This document shows positions 33,878-42,388 of a DNA stretch of 64,000 bases, one piece after another (position 1 is the first letter of the stretch; every line of letters starts with the position of its first letter). The translations under genes were made by a program, and so were the position numbers. Source of the stretch: Archangium sp. (GTDB lineage: Bacteria > Myxococcota > Myxococcia > Myxococcales > Myxococcaceae); the NCBI GenBank assembly GCA_030681645.1, contig JAUXRX010000015.1, positions 62,001 to 126,000 on the forward strand, written 5' to 3'. The notes under the pieces were generated by a model, which worked only from the letters and a program-made list of their open reading frames with translations, ran no database searches and was not told the DNA's origin.

Positions 33878-35530
33878 ATGCGGAGTCTGACCGGTGCAGC
33901 GCTGTTGGGCCTCGTGGTGGTGCTGAGCGGCTGCGGCGCGCCAAAGCCCGACAGATGCGGGCCGTCGAACTGCACCGGCTGCTGCATGGCCGACGACACC
34001 TGCCAGCCCGGCAACCAGAACGTCGCCTGCGGGAACCAGGGTGGGCTGTGTGACGTGTGCGGGTTCTCGGCGCGCTGCGAGTTCGGCGCGTGCTTCAACG
34101 TACAGACCGGCGGCGGCCCCGGCGGCGGCGGCGGTGCGACAGGCGGCGGTGGAGGCGGTGCGACAGGCGGTGGCGGTGCGACCGGCGGAGGAGGCGGCAT
34201 CACGGGCGGCGGCGGAGGCGCGACGGGCGGCGGTGGAGGTGTGACGGGCGGCGGAGGCGGACAGACGGGCGGAGGTGGCGGCGTCACCGGCGGTGGCGGC
34301 GGTGCTGTCACTGGCGGAGGTGGCGGGGCGACGGGCGGGGGTGGAGGCTCGGCGGCGGATGCGGGCGTCCTCACCGGTCAGCTCTGGATGAGGGGAGGGC
34401 TCGACGGCGGCTCGCCGGTGGGGATCTTCCGGCAGCAGCCCCCGGGCACGAGCGCGACGCTGGTGTCCACCTTCCCCAGGCGCACGAACGGGCTGGCGGT
34501 GAGCAGCGACGGGACCCTGGTGGCCATCGGCTACGACGGCACGAACGACGAGCTGGTGGTGGTGCCCGCCGCGGGCGGCGCCGAGGTCTCGCTCTACACC
34601 TCGCCGGGCACGCAGGTGCTCGGGCCGGTGCTCTCGCCCAACAAGGCGCAGGTCGCGTTCAGCGAAGGCAACCCGAACACGCTCGGCTTCGACCTCAAGG
34701 TGGTCCCCACCAGTGGCAGCGGCAGCATCCGCCAGGCCTCGCCCACGCGTGCCGTCTCGAACCTGCTCAACGTGAACGACTACGCCTTCTCGCCCGATTC
34801 CCGCTACCTCGCGTTCACCGGCGACTTCACGGTCAACCAGACGTTCGAGCTGCACGTGTTCGACCTGGTGACGGGCATGACCACGGCGCTGATCAGCGCG
34901 ACGGGCGCGACGAGCGGAGATGGCGCGCGGGAGTTCGGGTGGACGAACACCGGGCAGGTGCTGGTGCGGGCCGCGCTCGCCGGCTCGCCGCCAAGGCTGC
35001 AGCTGTGCACGGTGACGGGCGTCTGCTCGCCGCTCCCGGGCACGACGACGACCTTCACGGTCGGCTCGCTCGCGGTCTCGGCCGACGGGACCTTCGCGGT
35101 CTTCGCGAGCAACGAGCGCGGCACCGGCGCGTACGATCTGTACCGGGTCTCCACGGCCGGCGGCACGCCCACGCGCCTCGCGCCGGACGCGCCCTCGGCC
35201 TGGCGCCCGGTCGCTGACTCCGTCTACCTCAGCCCCAACGGTCAATGGGTCACTGCGCAGGCGAATGCGGGCAGCGGCCAGGGCGTGTACGTCTTCGCCA
35301 CCGCTGGAGGCAGCGCGCTCACGCCCCTCTACGTCGCGATGGGCACCGTCGCGGTGTTCAACCTCACCTTCTCTCCGAACTCGAACGGCCTCGCCTTCCG
35401 GGCGGACATCAACGTCGACGGCTCGTACGATCTCTTCAGGCTCACGGACCTCGTGACGCCCTCGCAGACGCCAGTGCTGCTGCAGTCGACGCAGGGCGGG
35501 AGCGTCACCGAGCTGCGCTGGACGCCCTGA
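33878..35530 (+). CDS. Gly-linker lipoprotein with a TolB-like propeller
   Basis: 550 residues, with AGGAG six bases before the ATG. Lipobox Cys19 (VVLSGCG). A Cys-rich knot spans 27-72 (CGPSNCTGCCMADDTCQ), then a Gly-rich linker at 78-158 (units such as GGGGGATG), then a C-terminal propeller with blades of the type LAVSSDGTLVAIGYDG, YAFSPDSRYLAFTGD and VYLSPNGQWVTAQAN. It is probably displayed away from the membrane by the linker. It is tail-to-tail with the next gene (one base between stops). Confidence 0.78.
   Translation: MRSLTGAALLGLVVVLSGCGAPKPDRCGPSNCTGCCMADDTCQPGNQNVACGNQGGLCDVCGFSARCEFGACFNVQTGGGPGGGGGATGGGGGGATGGGGATGGGGGITGGGGGATGGGGGVTGGGGGQTGGGGGVTGGGGGAVTGGGGGATGGGGGSAADAGVLTGQLWMRGGLDGGSPVGIFRQQPPGTSATLVSTFPRRTNGLAVSSDGTLVAIGYDGTNDELVVVPAAGGAEVSLYTSPGTQVLGPVLSPNKAQVAFSEGNPNTLGFDLKVVPTSGSGSIRQASPTRAVSNLLNVNDYAFSPDSRYLAFTGDFTVNQTFELHVFDLVTGMTTALISATGATSGDGAREFGWTNTGQVLVRAALAGSPPRLQLCTVTGVCSPLPGTTTTFTVGSLAVSADGTFAVFASNERGTGAYDLYRVSTAGGTPTRLAPDAPSAWRPVADSVYLSPNGQWVTAQANAGSGQGVYVFATAGGSALTPLYVAMGTVAVFNLTFSPNSNGLAFRADINVDGSYDLFRLTDLVTPSQTPVLLQSTQGGSVTELRWTP
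34109..34351 (+). repeat. Gly-linker coding repeat
   Basis: Imperfect tandem GGCGGCGGTG-type units with interspersed ACG/GTG/ATC codons, encoding (GGGGG-x-T)n. The coding strand is strongly G-rich and could form G-quadruplexes. Confidence 0.85.
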
Positions 35531-35531
35531 G

Positions 35532-36839
35532 CTACTTGCACTTGCCGAAGGGACCGGCGGCCGCGATCTCGGCGAGCTCCGCACCCGTGAGGGCGCGCTG
35601 GTAGAGGGTGAGCTCGTCGACGCCTCCGCGGAACCCGAAGCCTGTCGTCTCGCCGCGGCCGATGCGCAGCGGAACGGGCGTGCCGCTGAGCGGGCCGGTG
35701 ATCGCAGCGACGTCGGGCTGGATGATTCCGTTCACGTACGCGCGCATGAGCACGCCGTCCCAGGTGCCGGCGATGTGAGTCCACGTCGAGTTGGGGAGCG
35801 GGTTGATGCCGTCGATGTAGGCCTGCGAGAAGTTGCGGAAGGCGCCGAAGTAGACGCCGCCATGAGAGCCGATGCCGAAGAGCCAGAGCGAGGCGGGGTT
35901 GCCGTCGATCTGAATTCCGGCGATCCGCGCCCAGAGGAGCTGCGGGCCGACCGGGCGCACCCAGAGTTCGAAGGTGAGGGCCGAAGGGACGAGGGCGGTC
36001 GAGTACGGCACTTCGATGACGTTCAGGCCGTTGAACTCGAAGGCATTGCCGACGCGGCCGGCGATGAGCTGCACGCCGTTGAGCATGGTGCCGTGGTGGG
36101 TGCTGATGCGATCGAGCGCCGTCGTGCCCGAGATGAGGTCGCCGTCCCACCAGGCGATGATTCCGGCCGGGGGCACCACGCAGCCTCCACCCGCACCGCC
36201 GCCGCTTCCTCCGTCGAAGCCGGTTCCGCCTCCGCCGCCGAGGCCTCCCCCGATGCCGCCGCCGAGTCCGCCGCCGAGTCCGCCGCCGAGGCCGCCGCCG
36301 AGTCCGCCGCCGAGTCCGCCACCGAGTCCGCCACCGAGTCCGCCACCGATTCCGCCACCTGCGCCGCCGCCGATTCCGCCACCTGCGCCGCCACCTGCGC
36401 CGCCGCCGGTTCCGCCGCCGAGTCCGCCGCCGATTCCACCGCCAAGTCCGCCGCCGAGTCCGCCGCCGATTCCGCCGCCGATTCCGCCACCGATTCCGCC
36501 ACCGACTCCGCCACCGACTCCGCCACCGACTCCGCCGCCGAGTCCGCCGCCGAGTCCGCCACCGAGTCCGCCGCCGAGTCCGCCGCCGAGTCCGCCACCG
36601 AGTCCGCCACCGAGTCCGCCACCGAGTCCGCCGCCGAGTCCGCCGCCGGTTCCTCCGCCCACTCCACCGCCGACTTCGACTCCGCCTCCGATTCCGCCGC
36701 CAGCGCCTCCCACTCCTCCGCCAATTCTCCCGCCGTCTGCAGAACCGCCATCGGCAATGCCCACGACGCCAGTGCGACCGCACGCCACGAGGAGTGTGAG
36801 CACGACTCCGCAAGCCACCCATGCGCCGCGATCCACCAT
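35532..36839 (-). CDS. Lipoprotein with a very long GGGX linker and a LamG-type domain
   Basis: 435 residues from MVDRGAWVAC. Lipobox Cys20 (LTLLVACG). Residues about 38-219 are nearly pure GGGX repeats, with X = L, I, V, A or T. Residues 220-435 are a concanavalin-A-like/LamG lectin fold (NAFEFNGLNVIEVPYS, LTFELWVRP, YIDGINPLPNSTWTHIAG, VPLRIGRGE, GGVDELTLYQRALTGAELAEI). A lectin domain on a flexible ~180-residue tether suggests surface glycan binding (inference). Confidence 0.85.
   Translation of the reverse strand: MVDRGAWVACGVVLTLLVACGRTGVVGIADGGSADGGRIGGGVGGAGGGIGGGVEVGGGVGGGTGGGLGGGLGGGLGGGLGGGLGGGLGGGLGGGLGGGLGGGVGGGVGGGVGGGIGGGIGGGIGGGLGGGLGGGIGGGLGGGTGGGAGGGAGGGIGGGAGGGIGGGLGGGLGGGLGGGLGGGLGGGLGGGLGGGIGGGLGGGGGTGFDGGSGGGAGGGCVVPPAGIIAWWDGDLISGTTALDRISTHHGTMLNGVQLIAGRVGNAFEFNGLNVIEVPYSTALVPSALTFELWVRPVGPQLLWARIAGIQIDGNPASLWLFGIGSHGGVYFGAFRNFSQAYIDGINPLPNSTWTHIAGTWDGVLMRAYVNGIIQPDVAAITGPLSGTPVPLRIGRGETTGFGFRGGVDELTLYQRALTGAELAEIAAAGPFGKCK
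36183..36728 (-). repeat. Large GGGX-coding tandem repeat
   Basis: About 545 bases of 12-base units (GGCGGCGGA-CTC and variants), encoding the linker of the LamG lipoprotein. The variable fourth codon is almost always hydrophobic or Thr. It is long enough to be prone to slippage. Confidence 0.9.
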
Positions 36840-36921
36840 CGGCACATCCTGCTCCAGATTGAGCGCGAGATCTGGCGCCGGTCGCAACGTCGGGGTGCCC
36901 GCTCCCCGGCCACCGGGGAGC

Positions 36922-38961
36922 TCAGCGCGCGCCGAAGCCGCGCTGGAGCGAACCGTGCCGCGTCACCCAGCCGCTCGGCTCGACGTCGAGGCCGGGCACG
37001 TCGTACGCGACGATGTCTCCGCTCGACTGCATGTAGGCGCGCCCGCCGATGATCGCCGTCGCGCTGTCGACCGGCGTGGCGAGCGGGCAGGACACCAGCT
37101 CTTCACCGCGGCCGTCGATCGCGCCCAGCACGCCCGCGTCGGGGATCTGCGCGGTCCACGCCACGCCGCCATCGCGCAGCAGCTCGAAGTCGGGCGCGGT
37201 ACCTGCCACGCCGCGGTAGTTGAAGGCGTGAACACCGGTGGCGAGGTTGACCGAGCGCAGCGAGCCCTGGTCCCAGAGCACGAGCTGATCGCCCGCCAGC
37301 AGCGGCCGCGCACCCGCAGACGCGCCCGTCATCGTCGACAAATCAGTCAGGTTCAAGGTGGCGTCGAGCGAGTGCAGCCGGCCGCTCGCCGTGCCGATCG
37401 CCCTCCCCTGCCCGTAGATCGAAGGAATCCACTGCACGAACTTCACCGCCTGGGTCTGGCCGGAGCCGTCGACGCGCGCCATCTCGCCCGCCACCGCCCA
37501 GCAGTTCGCAGACGAGGTCCAGAACTCGCCGCCCGCCGCGACGCCGCTGCCGTAGACGTGGCCCTTCCGATGGAACTGCCAGCGGAAGACACCGGTCGCG
37601 CGGTCGAACACCTGCAGGTACGAGTGGTGATCCGAGTTGCCCTCGATGAGCGGCACGCCCACGCCATCGGTGCCGACCAGCATCGGGGCCGAGGTCGAGA
37701 ACGCGGCCCCGCCGTCGGAGCGGAGATCGTACGCCGGCAACCCCGCGCTCGGCACCGTCGACCAGAGCAGCGCGCCGGTCTCGGTGCTGCGCGCCTGGGT
37801 CTCGCCCTTCGCGTTGAAGAAGAGCCGGCGGCCCGCCGAGTCGATCGAATACCAGAGCCCGTACGTGCAGCTGCTGCAGTCCGTCGTCACGGGCACCTTG
37901 AAGCGCAGGCGCCCGGTGGGGGTGAGCGAGACCAGGTAGGTGGGAATCGGAACGGTGGTGCGGTCTTCGAACGGCGCACCCTCGGCGACGCCGTTGCCGT
38001 TCCTCACGAACGGGCCGCTCTCGGTCGCGTACAGGTTTCCCCGGTCGTCCACGTGACCGAGGAACGCGAGCGTGAGGCCGGGATCGGGCGAATACCGCCA
38101 GGCGGGCTGCAGCTGGGTCGGCGCGGGCAGCTCACACACCTGCTGCCGGCAGACCCCGGGCGCGCGGCAGCTCGTGGCGGGCTTGCACTGCGAGCCATCG
38201 GGAGCGGGCCGCGGCACGCACTGGCCGCTGATGCACACGTCGGCGGTGACGCAGTCGTTGGCACCGCACGAGACGCCATCGGCCGCGGGCGCCAACCCGC
38301 AGCCGGTGGTGGGCGAACACACGGGCACCTCGCATCGGCGCAACGAGAGCGGGCAGCTCACCGTCTCGTGCACGCAGCCGGTCGCCGCGTCACAGGCGTC
38401 AGCCGTGCACGCGTTGCCGTCGTCACAATCGCGCGCGCGGCCCACGCACACGCCCGCAGCGCAGACGCCCGCGCTGATGCACTGGTTGCCCGCGCCGCAG
38501 GTCGCCCCGTCAGCCTCCACCGTCTCTTCACAAGCTCCGGTGACCGCGTCGAACGTGGCGTGGTGGCAGTCGCGGGTGGGGCACACGGGCGGCTCCACCG
38601 CGGTGGCGCGCAGCGGAACGGTCTGGGTGCTGCCGTTGGCGCTCACCAGCACGGCGCCTTCGGTCACGCCGAGCTGGGTGGCGGTGACCCCGAGCTCGAC
38701 CTCGAGACGCTCGCCCCCGCCCAGCCGCACCGAGGCGGGCGCATCGAAGGGAGCGCCGGCCTCGAGCGTGACGTCGAGGCCCATGCGGCCGGTGTTGCGC
38801 AGCTCGATCAGCGCGGGGCGGCGGTGGCCGACGAAGGTGCGCCCGAAGTCGAGGCTCGCGGGCTGAACGAGCAGCTCCCCCTCGGCGGCTGACACCAGGT
38901 TCTCCCGGCAACCGGCGAGTGCACAGACCACGAGCAGGCTCAGAATTCTGAGACGATCCAT
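36922..38961 (-). CDS. Cys-rich, beta-propeller-type lipoprotein (paralogue of 22179-24266)
   Basis: 679 residues from MDRLRILSLLVVCALAGC (lipobox Cys18). It has an N-terminal Hydin-like domain (LDFGRTFVGHRRPALIELRN). A Cys-rich block follows with CDDGNACTADACDAATGC and CRAPGVCRQQVCELP, nearly the same spacing as in the 22 kb gene (CRGEGVCRQQACVVP). A propeller-like C-terminal part follows. There are no catalytic motifs. The two paralogues differ enough that they are old duplicates. Confidence 0.77.
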   Translation of the reverse strand: MDRLRILSLLVVCALAGCRENLVSAAEGELLVQPASLDFGRTFVGHRRPALIELRNTGRMGLDVTLEAGAPFDAPASVRLGGGERLEVELGVTATQLGVTEGAVLVSANGSTQTVPLRATAVEPPVCPTRDCHHATFDAVTGACEETVEADGATCGAGNQCISAGVCAAGVCVGRARDCDDGNACTADACDAATGCVHETVSCPLSLRRCEVPVCSPTTGCGLAPAADGVSCGANDCVTADVCISGQCVPRPAPDGSQCKPATSCRAPGVCRQQVCELPAPTQLQPAWRYSPDPGLTLAFLGHVDDRGNLYATESGPFVRNGNGVAEGAPFEDRTTVPIPTYLVSLTPTGRLRFKVPVTTDCSSCTYGLWYSIDSAGRRLFFNAKGETQARSTETGALLWSTVPSAGLPAYDLRSDGGAAFSTSAPMLVGTDGVGVPLIEGNSDHHSYLQVFDRATGVFRWQFHRKGHVYGSGVAAGGEFWTSSANCWAVAGEMARVDGSGQTQAVKFVQWIPSIYGQGRAIGTASGRLHSLDATLNLTDLSTMTGASAGARPLLAGDQLVLWDQGSLRSVNLATGVHAFNYRGVAGTAPDFELLRDGGVAWTAQIPDAGVLGAIDGRGEELVSCPLATPVDSATAIIGGRAYMQSSGDIVAYDVPGLDVEPSGWVTRHGSLQRGFGAR

Positions 38962-39010
38962 AGGGGTGCCCGGCTTTGTGCAAGCCACGAACCCGCACCC
39001 GCCCGAGCCC

Positions 39011-40285
39011 TCAGGAAGGGAGGAAGAACGAGTCGATGTACGGGCGTTCGCGGGGTTGGCTGAGGAAGAACTGCCTGGCCCCGAAGACTCCGGACACGAG
39101 GTCCTGCTCCTTCACCCACGCGGTGCGGCCGCCGTCGGGATCCGACACCAGAAACTCACGGCCCGCTTCGCCCTTCCGGGTGGCGGTGAGGAGCATCCAG
39201 TGAGCGGGCTCGCAGACGCCGAAGGGCACGTCGTGACCGGCCAGAAGCGCGCGGGCGACGGCGTCGAGGTGCTTGCCGGCCTGGCCGCGGCCGAAGCCGT
39301 CGACCGGCTCGGTGCACCGGTACTTCGTGCCCGTCACCGACTTCACGTACTTGTCGAAGGCGGCGAGGAACCCGGTGGTGCCCAGCCCGGCGTCGCGGGC
39401 GGGGAGGATGGCGGTGCGCAGCGTGGCCAGCTCGGCCTCGGTGGGGAAGCCGCCGTACTGCTCGCGGACGGCGTGCAGCGCGTTCTTCGCGCGGGCGTCG
39501 AGCGGCCCCTGGCCCTTCGCGTGCCGCAACAGCGCGTCGCGCAGGTCAGGGGTGATGGTGCCTGCCGAGGTGAGCCGGCCCAGTGCGTTCTTGAGCCGCG
39601 CGGCGAGGGCCGACTCGAGGCGGGGAATGCCCAGGCCGCCGAACTCCTCGAGCACGGCGCGCTGGAAGCCGGCGGTGCCGTCGCGCGACGAGGTGCTGGC
39701 CCGGCCTCCCGCGTTGATGGCGAAGGCCACCACGGGGTCCGCCTCGGCGAGCACCATCTGCAGCACGGTGGGGCCGCACGTCGAGGTGAAGCGCTGCAGC
39801 AGCCCGTCGTCGTCCGAGGCGGGGCGGCCCGCGGGCGCGCGTACGGTGCCCCGCTTTTCCCAGAGTGTCTGCGCGTCGAAGGCCGAGGTGTTCTCAGCCG
39901 AGTTGAGGTCGAGCACGGTGGCGCGTTCGCGCAGCGTCTTCGGGTCGAGCCCGTCGAGGGTGTTGGCGAAGGTGCGCAGCACCTCGAGGGTGGCGGGCTC
40001 GTTGATCCGCTCCGAGCGCGCCGCTGCCGCGCGGAGGAAGAGGCCCTGCGCCACGCCCTCGAGCCCTCGCGCCAGCTTCTTCACCTCGGCGGGACCCGAG
40101 CTCAGCGCGGCGCGGGCGCGGGTGGCCTCGCGGGCGTTGAGGAGCGGCTCGGTGCCCTCCGGGCCCTCGCTGCGGCGCAGCTTCGCGGCGGCGTCGAGCA
40201 TGCGGCTGACGTCATCGGTGCGCGCGGGACCGCCCGGGCTGACAGGCAGGGGGTTCGCTGGACTGCCGGTGATTCGGCGGGGCAT
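39011..40285 (-). CDS. C39-like cysteine peptidase, possible effector
   Basis: 424 residues with no signal peptide or membrane segment. Residues 1-155 are helical and low in hydrophobicity. The papain-fold residues appear as FTSTCGPTVLQMVLAEADP (Cys, near 168), CEPAHWMLLTATR (His, near 360) and FLVSDPDGG (Asp/Asn, near 383). This is the Cys-His-Asp order of C39/BtpA-type bacteriocin-processing and related peptidases. An unusually long insert (190-340) separates the Cys from the His. It could be an injected toxin or a processing enzyme; no secretion genes are adjacent. Confidence 0.6.
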   Translation of the reverse strand: MPRRITGSPANPLPVSPGGPARTDDVSRMLDAAAKLRRSEGPEGTEPLLNAREATRARAALSSGPAEVKKLARGLEGVAQGLFLRAAAARSERINEPATLEVLRTFANTLDGLDPKTLRERATVLDLNSAENTSAFDAQTLWEKRGTVRAPAGRPASDDDGLLQRFTSTCGPTVLQMVLAEADPVVAFAINAGGRASTSSRDGTAGFQRAVLEEFGGLGIPRLESALAARLKNALGRLTSAGTITPDLRDALLRHAKGQGPLDARAKNALHAVREQYGGFPTEAELATLRTAILPARDAGLGTTGFLAAFDKYVKSVTGTKYRCTEPVDGFGRGQAGKHLDAVARALLAGHDVPFGVCEPAHWMLLTATRKGEAGREFLVSDPDGGRTAWVKEQDLVSGVFGARQFFLSQPRERPYIDSFFLPS

Positions 40286-40363
40286 GACACATCAGGGTAC
40301 TCGCGCGGGGTGCTGTCGTCCTCTCGCGGGCGCCCTATTATCGGGAGCTCTGGAGGCCAGACC

Positions 40364-40660
40364 ATGTGCCGCAACATCCGCACGCTGCACCACTTCGACC
40401 CGCCGGCGACGCCCGAGGAGATCAGGGCGTCGGCGATACAGTTCGTCCGCAAGTTGTCAGGGGTGCAGAAGCCCTCGAAGGTGAACGAGAAGGCGTTCGA
40501 GCGCGCGGTGGAGAAGGTGATGAAGGCGACGGTGGAGCTGTTCGACTCGCTCGAGGTGCACGGCCCTCCGCGTGACCGCGAGGAGGAGCGGAGGAAGGCG
40601 CAGGAGCGCGGCCTGAAGCGTGATCAGCAGCTGAGGGCCCGGTTGCTGGCGACGAGCTGA
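40364..40660 (+). CDS. DUF2277 family protein
   Basis: 98 residues; a GGAGG lies shortly upstream of the ATG. It starts MCRNIRTLHHFDPPATPEEI and continues AIQFVRKLSGVQKPSKVNEKAF, as in the DUF2277 family (small helical proteins with the invariant MCRNIRTL start). It ends in a charged helix (PPRDREEERRKAQERGLKR). The function of the family is unknown. It is convergent with the coiled-coil gene downstream, one base apart. Confidence 0.88.
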   Translation: MCRNIRTLHHFDPPATPEEIRASAIQFVRKLSGVQKPSKVNEKAFERAVEKVMKATVELFDSLEVHGPPRDREEERRKAQERGLKRDQQLRARLLATS

Positions 40661-40661
40661 T

Positions 40662-41051
40662 TCAACGGTCCGCGCGCGAGACCGAGAGCGCGAGCACCAG
40701 CAACGCCCCCGAGAGGATCGCGGCGCCCTGGGCGGTGGTGAGCCCCACCGACAGCGCGGCGACGTCGGGCAGCACGAGCCCGAGCAGCGCGGCGGTGAGC
40801 AGGCTTCCGAAGAACCCGCCGAACACGCGCACCACGGGGGAGAGCCGCGACGCGCGGCGGCGGTGCTGCTCGAGCTCGTGCCGCAGCGTCGCGCTGCGAT
40901 CAGACAGCGCCCGCCGCTTCGTCTCGAGGGTGCGGTTCTGTTCGGCGAGCACGCGGCGGCCCTCATCGTCGACGGCGAGGGGAGCGTCCTTCCGGTAACG
41001 GGCCCACAGCTCGGCGACTTCCTGCTTCAACTGCGACAGCTCGGCGTTCAT
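40662..41051 (-). CDS. Coiled-coil protein with two C-terminal membrane segments (A)
   Basis: 129 residues. Residues 1-65 form a coiled coil (LSQLKQEVAELWARYRKDAP, RTLETKRRALSDRSATLRHE). Then come two hydrophobic segments at about 75-95 and 100-122. No family is recognised. The next gene upstream on the same strand has the same architecture and similar size, so the two are probably a duplicated or partnered pair; the gap is 15 bases. Confidence 0.65.
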   Translation of the reverse strand: MNAELSQLKQEVAELWARYRKDAPLAVDDEGRRVLAEQNRTLETKRRALSDRSATLRHELEQHRRRASRLSPVVRVFGGFFGSLLTAALLGLVLPDVAALSVGLTTAQGAAILSGALLVLALSVSRADR

Positions 41052-41066
41052 GACGTTCGTTCCTTT

Positions 41067-41471
41067 TCACCTGCGGCAGAGCGCGACGACGAGCACCACG
41101 CCCAGCATCGCGGCGAGGCGGAGCGGATCATCGACCCGCGAGAAGGGAGTGGTGGCCACCACGCCGAGCACCCAGAGCAGCGCGGCGCTCACCAGGCCGG
41201 CGCCGCGCGCGAAGCCGGAGAGCCAGGTCTTCAGTGGAGGGCGGGGCTTTGCGTGAGAGAGGAGGGAGGCTTCGAGGCCGGCGACCTCGCGCTCGAGCCG
41301 GGGGACCTCGCGCTCGAGCAGGCCGATGCGGTGCTTCAGGGCGTCGGTTGGGCCGTCACGGCGGCGCTGGGCCAGGTCGGCGCGGCGTTCCATCCAGGAC
41401 TTGAGGAGCTGGGCTTCGGTTTTGAGGGAGACCAGAAGTACCTGTGTCCTGTCGTCCACGCGGAGGGGCAT
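41067..41471 (-). CDS. Coiled-coil protein with two C-terminal membrane segments (B)
   Basis: 134 residues. Residues 10-75 form a coiled coil ([20 protein letters not shown]). Two membrane segments at about 85-107 and 115-132 follow. It is first of the two-gene unit. There is no enzymatic motif. It might be a membrane-tethered scaffold with its neighbour; this is inferred from architecture alone. Confidence 0.65.
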   Translation of the reverse strand: MPLRVDDRTQVLLVSLKTEAQLLKSWMERRADLAQRRRDGPTDALKHRIGLLEREVPRLEREVAGLEASLLSHAKPRPPLKTWLSGFARGAGLVSAALLWVLGVVATTPFSRVDDPLRLAAMLGVVLVVALCRR

Positions 41472-41539
41472 GACGTGCGGACATTGCAGGGGGTGTGCCC
41501 CCCCCCTGGAGTGTCGGTGGTGGGAGGTAGGGTGGTGGG

Positions 41540-42130
<591 letters not shown>

Positions 42131-42183
42131 CCAGAATCCAGAACCCGAGAGCTGAACTCTCGAGACCGAAGCCGTACCCGAGA

Positions 42184-42241
42184 CCGAAGCCGTACCCGAT
42201 CCCGAAGCCGATCCCGATCCCGATCCCGGCCCCGACCCCGA
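42184..42241. repeat. Right arm of the inverted repeat around the four-helix-bundle gene
   Basis: Reverse complement of 41675-41732 (57 of 58). It starts 54 bases after the stop. The distance between arms is 451 bases and holds essentially only the conserved domain. Hexamer-like CCGAAGCCGTACCCGAGA units precede it. Confidence 0.95.
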
Positions 42242-42291
42242 AACCGACCCCGAGCGCCGGGCGCCGAGCGCCGAGCGCCGAACCCGGAAAC

Positions 42292-42368
42292 GGGCACGGG
42301 CACGGGCACGGGCACGGGCACAGGCACGGGCACGGGCACGGGCAACGGGAACGGGAACGGGAACGGGT
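42292..42368. repeat. (GGGCAC)n/(GGGAAC)n hexamer tract
   Basis: About eight GGGCAC-type units (one AGGCAC) followed by three GGGAAC units, in the 258-base gap between the four-helix-bundle gene and the convergent DUF1501-like gene. Together with the GCGCCGA run at about 42253-42281, it makes the gap almost entirely repeat. No gene is seen in it. Confidence 0.9.
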
Positions 42369-42388
42369 AGCGGGTTCGGATCCAGCCC

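Noticed and set aside
34109..36728. Mobile element or phase-variation cassette based on the Gly repeats
   Set aside because: The repeats stay in frame within intact lipoprotein genes and lack inverted ends or a recombinase.
35974..38892. Long plus-strand open frame of Pro-rich PPPxPPP sequence
   Set aside because: It is antisense to the GGGX linker and the Cys-rich lipoprotein, which both have signal peptides and recognisable domains. The open frame is a by-product of the repeat and high G+C.
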